From contig NZ_JAMTCD010000021.1 in assembly GCF_025370255.1 (NCBI RefSeq), forward strand, positions 1 through 63,859: a stretch of DNA of 63,859 nt, written 5' to 3'. The stretch comes from Shewanella holmiensis (GTDB lineage: Bacteria > Pseudomonadota > Gammaproteobacteria > Enterobacterales > Shewanellaceae). The notes below the pieces were generated by a model. It saw only the letters and a list, made by a program, of their open reading frames with translations. It ran no database searches and was not told the DNA's origin. The translations under genes and the position numbers were made by a program. Positions 56,005 to 62,882 of the stretch are shown here, piece after piece (positions within the stretch are counted from its first letter, which is position 1; each line of letters starts with the position of its first letter).

Positions 56005-56649
56005 ATGGCAGGTCGTACTGATACGAAAACAAGAATTCTAGACGCAGCAGAAAAACTGTTTGCAGAGCGAGGATTTTCAGAAACGTCTTTGCGTTTAATC
56101 ACCAGTAAAGCAGAAGTGAACTTAGCATCGGTTAATTATCATTTTGGCTCGAAAAAAGAATTAATACGGGCAGTGTTAGCACGTTACCTAGATGTGTTTA
56201 TGCCAACGGCTGCCAGTGAAATAAAAAGACTACATTTAGCACCAGAGCATGCATCGTTGAATGAAATATTTTCAGCTTTGATTAAACCACTATTAGAACT
56301 TAACAAAGTTCGAAATGGCGGCACGATTATATTTTTACAATTGTTAGGTCGTGGCTATATCGAAAGCCAAGGTCACTTACGCTGGTTTATCACCACGCAT
56401 TATGGCCAACACTTAACGACATTTGTACAAGCAGTATCAGCAAGTGCGCCTCATATTCCACCGGCTGAAATGTTTTGGCGTTTGCATTTCACCCTAGGCA
56501 CCATTGTATTCACTATGGCGTCAGCTGATGCATTAAATGAAATTGCCGCTTCAGATTATGGTGAACATAATAATACTGAAGCCATTATCCGAAAAGTAAT
56601 CCCCTACATGGCAGCAGGTGTTGCTGTGCCAGTTACATCTAACGAGTAA
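56005..56649 (+). CDS. psrA: TetR-family fatty-acid regulator PsrA
   Basis: A 214-residue TetR regulator. Helix-turn-helix in the first 55 residues (A-E-K-L-F-A-E-R-G-F-S-E-T-S-L-R-L-I-T and V-N-L-A-S-V-N-Y-H-F-G-S-K), then a C-terminal ligand domain. PsrA represses fatty-acid degradation genes and is released by long-chain fatty acids or acyl-CoA. It sits 18 bases before fadE copy 2 with a perfect operator palindrome just upstream; the same type of site before fadE copy 1 suggests one regulon covering both ends of the window. ATG 56005 follows a GAG-rich leader. Confidence 0.85.
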   Translation: MAGRTDTKTRILDAAEKLFAERGFSETSLRLITSKAEVNLASVNYHFGSKKELIRAVLARYLDVFMPTAASEIKRLHLAPEHASLNEIFSALIKPLLELNKVRNGGTIIFLQLLGRGYIESQGHLRWFITTHYGQHLTTFVQAVSASAPHIPPAEMFWRLHFTLGTIVFTMASADALNEIAASDYGEHNNTEAIIRKVIPYMAAGVAVPVTSNE

Positions 56650-56667
56650 AACTTAAGAAGGTTAAAA

Positions 56668-58944
56668 ATGAGTATTCTTATATTACTAATCATTGCCGTT
56701 GCTGTACTCTTTGGTGTGCGCAGTGTCAGGATGCAGGTTATCACGCGTCCCGCATTTACATTTTTCAAAAAAGTGCTGCCGCCACTATCAAGTACTGAAA
56801 AAGAGGCGATGGAAGCAGGGGATGTATGGTGGGAAGGTGAGTTGTTCCGTGGTAAGCCTGACTGGAATAAACTTCATGGTTACGCAAAACCGACATTAAC
56901 GCCAGAAGAACAGAGCTTCTTAGACAATCAGGTGCAAACAGCGTTAACGATGATCGATGATTTTGATATCGTTCATAACCGCAAAGATCTTCCACCAGAG
57001 CTATGGGAATACTTTAAGAAAGAAGGTTTCTTTGCGTTAATTATTCCTAAAAAGTACGGTGGCCGCGAGTTTTCTGCTTATGCTAACTCGACTATTGTTG
57101 CCACAATTGCCACTCGCAGTGTTAGTGCCGCAGTAACAGTAATGGTGCCTAATTCGTTAGGGCCTGGTGAGTTATTGACTCACTATGGTACCCAAGAGCA
57201 AAAAGATCGCTGGTTACCTTCTTTAGCTGTTGGTAAAGAACTACCGTGTTTTGCGTTAACAGGGCCTGAAGCAGGCAGTGATGCTGGCGCAATTCCTGAT
57301 ATTGGTGTTGTCTGCCGTCAAGAGTTTGAAGGCGAAGAAACCTTAGGTATTAGCTTAACCTGGAACAAACGTTACATCACCTTAGCTCCGGTCGCTACCG
57401 TACTGGGTTTAGCGTTCCAAATGCGCGATCCAGATAAGCTATTGGGCGATAAGAAAAACCTTGGTATTACCTGTGCGTTGATCCCAACCGATCACGTAGG
57501 TGTTGAAATCGGTCGTCGTCATAACCCATTAATGATGGCGTTTATGAATGGTACAACAAGCGGTAAAGATGTGTTTATCCCATTAGATTGGATCATTGGT
57601 GGTCCACAATATGCGGGTAAAGGTTGGAGAATGTTAGTTGAGTGCCTATCAGCGGGACGTGGTATTTCATTACCTGCACTTGCAACAGCATCAGGTCACG
57701 TTACCACCAAAACCACTACGGCCTACAGTTATGTACGTCAGCAATTTGGTATGCCAATTGGAAACTTTGAAGGTGTTCAAGAAGCGTTAGCGCGTATTAT
57801 TGCCAATACCTATCAGTTAGAAGCCGCGCGTCGTCTAACAACAACGGGTATTGATGCCAACGTCAAGCCTTCAGTCGTCACCGCTATTGCTAAATACCAC
57901 ATGACAGAGTTAGGTCGTGATGTGTTAGAAGATGCGATGGATATTCAATCAGGTAAAGGGATCCAGTTAGGGCCTAAAAACTATTTGGGTCATGCTTTTA
58001 TGGCTAACCCAATTTCAATTACCGTTGAAGGTGCAAACATTTTAACGCGATCGTTGATGATTTTTGGTCAAGGGGCAACCCGTTGTCATCCATACGTGCT
58101 TGCTGAAATGGAAGCGGCGGGTATGGAAGATGAAACGGCTGCAGTCGATCGTTTTGACCAGTTATTATTAGGCCATATTGGTTATGCAACTCGTAATGCG
58201 CTTAGCGCTTTTGCAAATGCATTAACTGGCAGTCGTTTTTCATCATCACCTGTAAGTGGGCCAACCCAAAAGTACTATCGTGATATGAATCGCATTTCGT
58301 CTTCATTGGCGATTATGACTGACTTATCGATGTTAATCATGGGCGGCGATCTTAAACGTAAAGAAATGATTTCAGCGAGAATGGGCGATGTACTCAGTCA
58401 ATTGTACCTAGCATCTGCAACATTGAAATTCTATGAAGACAATGGCCGCCAGCACGATGATTTACCGAGTGTGCATTATGTGATGACTGAACGTCTTCAC
58501 TTAGCAGCTAAAGCGTTAGAAGATGCGATTCGTAATTTCCCAAGCAAAATAGCGGGTGTATTACTAAAAGTGTTAATTTTCCCATTAGGTAATCACTTTA
58601 CCGCCCCAAGCGATAAAGCGGCAGTTGAATTAGTAAAAGCTATGCTGAAGCCAAGTCCTGCACGTGACCGCATTACCTTTTTGTGTAGTGAGTTTGAGGG
58701 TGACACTGGTGGCATAGCAGAAGTAGAAGATGCATTCCTTGCAAAATATGAAGCAAGAGATTTGTATAAGAAACTGAAAAAAGCACAGCGCAGTGGTCAT
58801 ATTAAATCAAAATTACCTATGCTTGAATTATTCGAAGTAGCATTAGAAAAAGACATTATTACTGATGCAGAATATCAACAATTATTAGAAGCTGATAAGA
58901 AGCGTTTAGCGGCTATCAACGTCAATGATTTTGAAAAGCTATAA
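56668..58944 (+). CDS. fadE: acyl-CoA dehydrogenase FadE (copy 2)
   Basis: A 758-residue paralogue of the enzyme at 641-3088, about 55 residues shorter, with one rather than two N-terminal membrane segments. Core signatures: [18 protein letters not shown] (about 191-208), [13 protein letters not shown] and [11 protein letters not shown]. FadE C-terminal domain is complete. First step of beta-oxidation; chain-length preference may differ from copy 1. It is 18 bases after psrA, same transcript, ending at the hairpin 58983-59010. Confidence 0.93.
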   Translation: MSILILLIIAVAVLFGVRSVRMQVITRPAFTFFKKVLPPLSSTEKEAMEAGDVWWEGELFRGKPDWNKLHGYAKPTLTPEEQSFLDNQVQTALTMIDDFDIVHNRKDLPPELWEYFKKEGFFALIIPKKYGGREFSAYANSTIVATIATRSVSAAVTVMVPNSLGPGELLTHYGTQEQKDRWLPSLAVGKELPCFALTGPEAGSDAGAIPDIGVVCRQEFEGEETLGISLTWNKRYITLAPVATVLGLAFQMRDPDKLLGDKKNLGITCALIPTDHVGVEIGRRHNPLMMAFMNGTTSGKDVFIPLDWIIGGPQYAGKGWRMLVECLSAGRGISLPALATASGHVTTKTTTAYSYVRQQFGMPIGNFEGVQEALARIIANTYQLEAARRLTTTGIDANVKPSVVTAIAKYHMTELGRDVLEDAMDIQSGKGIQLGPKNYLGHAFMANPISITVEGANILTRSLMIFGQGATRCHPYVLAEMEAAGMEDETAAVDRFDQLLLGHIGYATRNALSAFANALTGSRFSSSPVSGPTQKYYRDMNRISSSLAIMTDLSMLIMGGDLKRKEMISARMGDVLSQLYLASATLKFYEDNGRQHDDLPSVHYVMTERLHLAAKALEDAIRNFPSKIAGVLLKVLIFPLGNHFTAPSDKAAVELVKAMLKPSPARDRITFLCSEFEGDTGGIAEVEDAFLAKYEARDLYKKLKKAQRSGHIKSKLPMLELFEVALEKDIITDAEYQQLLEADKKRLAAINVNDFEKL

Positions 58945-58982
58945 CCTTCTAAGATAAATATTTAGCTTAGATACCAACCCCC

Positions 58983-59010
58983 AAAACGCTGACATTGTTC
59001 AGCGTTTTTT
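58983..59010 (+). terminator. terminator of psrA-fadE
   Basis: AAAACGCTGA / TCAGCGTTTT stem of 10 bp with a 6-base loop and T tail. Confidence 0.82.
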
Positions 59011-60017
59011 ATTTTATGATAAAAACTGCCAAGTCAATTTCAACAAGATAGGATCTCTGCAACATGACGTTTTTATTTAGCTAGGGAAAATGAAAGGGAA
59101 TGATATTGAGTCCAACATAATGATATGGATAGTAATCAATTGCCTGCAGCATGGGTGTTCAGGATGAACGGAATGTCGTGGTCAGATCAAGTCTGAGCTA
59201 GTACAATTTATATCTTCGATTTAGCTTCATTTGAGATAAGTTTTGATTTTAAAGCTAGCTTGGTTTTTGTCCCAACGTTTGCTTGGAATATGGCCTAAGG
59301 CCACTAACGTCGTGGCGCTTCGCCCACACCAGACCAAAGGGGCAAAACGCACGCTTTTTTACAAAAGAAGCCTTTGGAAACCCTCAGCGCCACAGACGAA
59401 AAATGCTGAGAAGCGCATAATTTTCGATGGGGATCGATCCTGCTCTTAACCTCATCTGTAATCTGCTTCGTCCATAATCGAAAAGACAAAATATCAGCTA
59501 CTGGTCAGCCCAGGGCAGGCAATTGTTTGGATTACCGTTATGGCCTACTGTGACTTAATCAACAAAAATCAAAGTAAAATATTGAATTTAAAATATAAAA
59601 TAGGTTAAATTATAAAAAATTAAGGACAGAGTTGGGTAATCTCGAACATAATCATCGAGCACGCCATTTAGGGAAGAAGAAGCCATTCAATAACTTGAAC
59701 CGCTCGACTCCCTTTTTAATGTTTACTCAACCCCACAAATTTCTATGTTTGATAAATTCGCCCGCTTTCATTTATACCTGTACATTTATACAGTTGTAAT
59801 GATTTTCGGCAAATTGACGAAATATAAGGTCAAAAATCATTCATAAGTAGTAGATGTTATTGAAGTGATGGTTTTATAAGATGTTAATTTTTTAATGTTT
59901 TTTCAGCAAGCAAGTCGAAAAATAATATTGAAAAACATTTTGCACGCTTTGTTTTGCGATTTTTGAAATAAAAAGTGCTTTACATCAATAAGATAGCAAA
60001 TTTAGGATGTTATTAAT
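59011..60017. other. gene-free stretch between fadE and the cassette array
   Basis: About 1 kb with no supported gene and no integron integrase on either strand. It contains the structured segment at 59289-59440. The right part (about 59570-60017) is very AT-rich and may be an ORF-less cassette ending in the first attC-like site. Confidence 0.6.
59289..59440. repeat. probable fragment of a dispersed repeat
   Basis: A GC-richer island with nested inverted repeats (CCAAAGG ... CCTTTGG around GCTTTTTT ... AAAGAAGC). Wording of the sequence (TGGCGCTTCGCCCAC, then CCTTTGGAAACCC and AGCGCCAC) recalls short repeats scattered in Shewanella genomes; this is from memory and not checked. Confidence 0.4.
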
Positions 60018-60071
60018 CAATAACTTGAATGGCCGACATTGAATGATGCGCCGTTCAATAAGCTGTTATAC
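60018..60071 (+). other. attC-like site 1 (degenerate)
   Basis: Left core CAATAAC with TTGAATGGC; right GCCGTTCAA and core GTTATAC. The arms pair with an unpaired insert (TAAGC region) as in attC sites. The left core is imperfect (GTATAAC expected). Confidence 0.6.
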
Positions 60072-60094
60072 CCAAATTAACATAGGAGGTTATT

Positions 60095-60553
60095 TTGAAA
60101 AGACTGTATTTATTTTTGTTATCCCTTTCGATTTCTCTATCACTTAGTGCAGGTGAAATTGATTTAACAGAATTTGGAAAATCGTACTTTACAGCATGGA
60201 AAGCTACCCAAGCACCAAATGCGACTAAAAAGGACATAGAACATTATTTGTCGTTTTTAAAAGATGATATAGGGCACCAACACCTACCTTACGATCCAGA
60301 TGATTCGCGCTTATCGGACGGAAAAGACAGCATGCGAAATGGTATGTCATATTATCTCGGCTCCCATACAGACTATTCAGCCGAACTTTTTCAAGTTGTC
60401 CCAGCCTATAATGTTGTTGTTATCACTTACTCAACCAAAAGCAGTGGTATTCATCCCCAAACTAAAGAAATGATGCATCAGAGTTACGACACTATGGAAG
60501 TATTAGAAATAGAAGACGGCAAGGTGTCGGTCATTAGGAAGTATTCAGAATAG
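60095..60553 (+). CDS. cassette gene 1: exported NTF2-like protein
   Basis: A 152-residue protein with a signal peptide (K-R-L-Y-L-F-L-L-S-L-S-I-S-L-S-L-S-A-G, about 1-20). The rest looks like a small SnoaL/NTF2-like domain (helix Y-F-T-A-W-K-A-T, strands A-E-L-F-Q-V-V-P-A-Y-N-V-V-V-I-T-Y, T-M-E-V-L-E-I-E-D-G-K-V). Start is TTG 60095, only 5 bases after a perfect AGGAGG. Export and small-ligand fold fit a binding or isomerase-like role, but no function can be assigned. Confidence 0.7.
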   Translation: MKRLYLFLLSLSISLSLSAGEIDLTEFGKSYFTAWKATQAPNATKKDIEHYLSFLKDDIGHQHLPYDPDDSRLSDGKDSMRNGMSYYLGSHTDYSAELFQVVPAYNVVVITYSTKSSGIHPQTKEMMHQSYDTMEVLEIEDGKVSVIRKYSE

Positions 60554-60560
60554 TGCAAGG

Positions 60561-60635
60561 GTATAACAAGCCAAGTCAGCGGGAATTTTACTCGCTGAAA
60601 AGCGCTCATAAAATCCCCTGCTTGGGGCGTTATGT
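60561..60635 (+). other. attC site 2
   Basis: 75 bases: left core GTATAAC with CAAGCCAAG, right CTTGGGGCG and core GTTATGT. The halves form a long imperfect hairpin (GCGGGAATTTTA pairing with TAAAATCCCCTGC) with extrahelical bases, the typical attC fold. Confidence 0.85.
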
Positions 60636-60668
60636 GCAACCAAACTTTAGCATTGTCGTCGAGGAAAT

Positions 60669-61133
60669 ATGGAAATATCGTTGTTAGCAGATAAGCCTGA
60701 AGCGTCAAAAGTCATTGCTCAATGGTATTTTGACGAGTGGTTAAGTAATGTACCAGATATCACTGTCGAGTTTATTCAGGACAAAGTATCTAAGGCGGGC
60801 AATCGTGACAAGATACCTTTAACTGTAGTCGCGCATAATGACCAAGAGCTAATCGGTGTTGTAGAAGTGAAGTTGCATGAAAATCGACATTATCCCGATT
60901 ATGAGCATTGGCTAGGTGGGATATATGTGAAGCCGTCTCACCGAGGGCAAGGTATCTCAAGTGTCTTGATAGGCCAAGGTATTGAGTATGCGGCGCAATT
61001 TGGTGTTTCAAGTCTGTACCTTCAGTGCGAGAGCCATAATGTTGGGCTTTACGAGAGGCATGGGTTCAAGTTTCTACATGAAGGTAAGCACCGTTTGCCG
61101 GTGAGCATCATGATGTTAGAGTTAAGCACATAA
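60669..61133 (+). CDS. cassette gene 2: GNAT N-acetyltransferase
   Basis: A 154-residue GNAT-fold protein. Acetyl-CoA-binding loop R-G-Q-G-I-S-S-V-L-I (about 100-109) after the beta4 strand L-G-G-I-Y-V-K-P, and the closing E-R-H-G-F-K-F-L motif (about 136-143). It should transfer an acetyl group to an amine on an unknown small molecule, peptide or protein; aminoglycoside modification cannot be claimed from sequence. ATG 60669 has GAGGA upstream. Its stop codon lies inside the following attC. Confidence 0.88.
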   Translation: MEISLLADKPEASKVIAQWYFDEWLSNVPDITVEFIQDKVSKAGNRDKIPLTVVAHNDQELIGVVEVKLHENRHYPDYEHWLGGIYVKPSHRGQGISSVLIGQGIEYAAQFGVSSLYLQCESHNVGLYERHGFKFLHEGKHRLPVSIMMLELST

Positions 61134-61230
61134 CAAAACCATCCAACCGACTCCGCAACGTCGCCCTTTTTTTGCAAAAGAAACTGCAAAAACGGGCCAC
61201 ATTGCTCCGCGGCTGATGGTGGCGTTATGT
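61128..61230 (+). other. attC site 3
   Basis: 103 bases: core ACATAAC, arms AACCATC / GATGGTG, core GTTATGT. It contains the TTTTGCAAA ... TTGCAAAAA inverted segment also present in site 6. Confidence 0.85.
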
Positions 61231-61248
61231 GCTCGCAAGGAACAAAGT

Positions 61249-61656
61249 ATGGCTTTAAATTTGAAAGAAGTTGATGGCGTTCCGATCAAAGCTAAACACA
61301 AAGCGACCTGCCATTGTGGTTCTGTTGAGTTTGAGCTTGATTTACCGGATGGTTTGGTTGAATTACGTCGCTGTGATTGTTCACTTTGCCGGAGGCGTGG
61401 AGCAATAGCGGCTTCAATTCCTTTGTCTGATATAAAAATTATAAAAGGTGAGAGCTTATTAAAGCTTTACCAGTTTAATACAAAGACAGCCAAGCATTAT
61501 TTTTGTAGTAACTGCGGTATTTATACTCACCATCAACGCAGGTCAAATCCAAAGCAGTATGGTTTTAATGTTGCTTGCCTTGAGGGAGTTAACCCATTGA
61601 AAATACCAAATGTACCGACCAACGATGGTGTAAACCATCCAGCAGATCGCAAATAA
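61249..61656 (+). CDS. cassette gene 3: GFA-family zinc protein
   Basis: A 135-residue protein of the glutathione-dependent formaldehyde-activating (GFA/CENP-V) fold. Zinc ligands: C-H-C-G-S (about 22-26), C-D-C-S-L-C (about 43-48) and C-S-N-C-G (about 85-89). Members bind glutathione adducts or other thiols; many have no proven role. ATG 61249 follows AAGGA; an in-frame start at 61216 lies inside the preceding attC and is rejected. Confidence 0.87.
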   Translation: MALNLKEVDGVPIKAKHKATCHCGSVEFELDLPDGLVELRRCDCSLCRRRGAIAASIPLSDIKIIKGESLLKLYQFNTKTAKHYFCSNCGIYTHHQRRSNPKQYGFNVACLEGVNPLKIPNVPTNDGVNHPADRK

Positions 61657-61660
61657 TGGC

Positions 61661-61751
61661 ACATAACAAACAAATTTTATCGCCAGCAAAAAGCGCTGGC
61701 TGCGACGTCAACCCGCTGCGCGGCTTTCCGCGCTAAATTTGGGCGTTAGCC
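61661..61751 (+). other. attC site 4
   Basis: 91 bases: core ACATAAC with CAAATTTTATCGCC, right arm AAATTTGGGCG and core GTTAGCC. An internal CCAGC...GCTGG hairpin and a GCGCGGC...CCGCGC segment shape the central stem. Confidence 0.8.
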
Positions 61752-61772
61752 CACGGTCTCAAGGAGTCTCAG

Positions 61773-62210
61773 TTGAGTAAAGAACAAAATTCAGTGAATG
61801 TTTGCGAAGATCATGCCAAGCCAATATTGAAACATTTATATAGTAAATATAATGAGAGACATGGTGATGCTAGCGCAATTAACAGCTATCCTTTTACGCC
61901 CCATATTTTATTTCCAGAATTTGAATCGCAATTAACTACTTTAATAGATCAAATTAAAGATAAGCATGCCTTGAATGAAACAAGTACAACTGCCCTGAGA
62001 AGTGTTTTTAATGGTTTTGTTAAAAATGAATTGTTGGTTACCCATGACAAAGTGATTTATCATTTCACTCCCAAGGGCTATGAATTTTCGCTTAAGTATT
62101 CATGTAAGATTAAATACTTATTTCGGTATCATTCTGCAACTTTCTTTGCCGGACTGGCTTGTTTGATTGGAGTAGTCGGTGTAATTGCAACTGTTGCAAC
62201 ATCGGGCTAA
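61773..62210 (+). CDS. cassette gene 4: unknown protein with C-terminal membrane helix
   Basis: A 145-residue protein that I do not recognise. The first 115 residues are soluble and partly helical, with a winged-helix look (L-R-S-V-F-N-G-F-V-K-N-E-L-L-V-T-H-D-K-V-I-Y-H-F-T-P-K-G). The end is a hydrophobic segment (about 120-143, F-A-G-L-A-C-L-I-G-V-V-G-V-I). This resembles a cytoplasmic domain tethered by a tail anchor. TTG start at 61773, 6 bases after AAGGAG. The stop codon lies inside the next attC. Confidence 0.65.
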   Translation: MSKEQNSVNVCEDHAKPILKHLYSKYNERHGDASAINSYPFTPHILFPEFESQLTTLIDQIKDKHALNETSTTALRSVFNGFVKNELLVTHDKVIYHFTPKGYEFSLKYSCKIKYLFRYHSATFFAGLACLIGVVGVIATVATSG

Positions 62211-62313
62211 CAAGTCAAATCACTGGACGCATAACGGCTGCCACGGTTTTTTCTAAAAACCAAAAGCAGCAAAAACAGCGTCAACCTACGCGCCAGTGTT
62301 TGAGGCGTTATAC
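62205..62313 (+). other. attC site 5
   Basis: 109 bases: core GGCTAAC with CAAATCACTGG, right arm CCAGTGTTTG and core GTTATAC. The CACTGG/CCAGTG pairing is perfect. Confidence 0.85.
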
Positions 62314-62331
62314 CATTTCAGGGGTCATAGG

Positions 62332-62763
62332 ATGAAAAAAGAAATTGAGGAAAATGCTCTGAAAGTTGTACAAGAGCGAAATAACAGTGCAAAAGACTTC
62401 AATGTACAGCACGTTTTCGAAGATTTTTTTGATGGCAACTTGGTGACGGTTCAATTCAAAGTAGAGCGAGAGGGTCAACCAGATTTAGTGTTAGAGAATT
62501 ATATCTACTATGACGGTAAAAATTCACACCATTATCGGTTCCAACATGAGTTCCTTCATGACATATCAAAGCGCCAGAAAAAAAATAATCTTAAAGAGTT
62601 AGCTGAAATATTTGGTGTTTCTGGCAGTATTGCAATGATTTTAACACTGGCCATTGGGTACTTAGCTATAAAACAGATACCGATTCCAGACATTCTTTCT
62701 AATGGTCTAACAGTAATAATCGGTTTCTACTTCGGAGCTCAAGTATTAAAAAACAAGGTATAA
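62332..62763 (+). CDS. cassette gene 5: small membrane protein of unknown function
   Basis: A 143-residue protein from ATG 62332 (AGGGG site 7 bases upstream); a longer in-frame start at 62296 falls inside attC 5 and is rejected. N-terminal 95 residues are soluble, mixed alpha/beta (Q-F-K-V-E-R-E-G-Q-P-D-L-V-L-E-N-Y-I-Y-Y). The C-terminal part has two hydrophobic helices (about 97-113 and 119-140). The hairpin-like membrane end after a cytoplasmic domain recalls small membrane effectors, but there is no recognised family. Confidence 0.65.
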   Translation: MKKEIEENALKVVQERNNSAKDFNVQHVFEDFFDGNLVTVQFKVEREGQPDLVLENYIYYDGKNSHHYRFQHEFLHDISKRQKKNNLKELAEIFGVSGSIAMILTLAIGYLAIKQIPIPDILSNGLTVIIGFYFGAQVLKNKV

Positions 62764-62860
62764 CAAAAAGCACCAACGGACTCCATAATCTGTCGCGGTT
62801 TTTGCAAAGAAACGCAAAAAACCCCGCCAAATTATTCCGCCGTTGTGCTTGGCGTTAAGA
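62758..62860 (+). other. attC site 6
   Basis: 103 bases: core GTATAAC, arms AAAGCACCAAC / GTTGTGCTT, and GTTAAGA at the right end. It is related in sequence to site 3 (shared C-G-G/A-C-T-C-C, TTTTTGCAAA-GAAAC-GCAAAAA and T-T-C-C-G-C blocks). Confidence 0.82.
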
Positions 62861-62882
62861 GTTTTAAGGAAATATATTCGCA

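Noticed and set aside
59011..60017. Possible integron integrase or its remnant left of the array
   Set aside because: No long open frame or recognisable tyrosine-recombinase residues on either strand; short open frames at 59243-59449 and 59304-59489 lie in a repeat-like island and look spurious.
60669..61133. Calling the GNAT cassette an antibiotic-resistance acetyltransferase
   Set aside because: Only the general GNAT fold is visible; no residues specific to aminoglycoside acetyltransferases were recognised.
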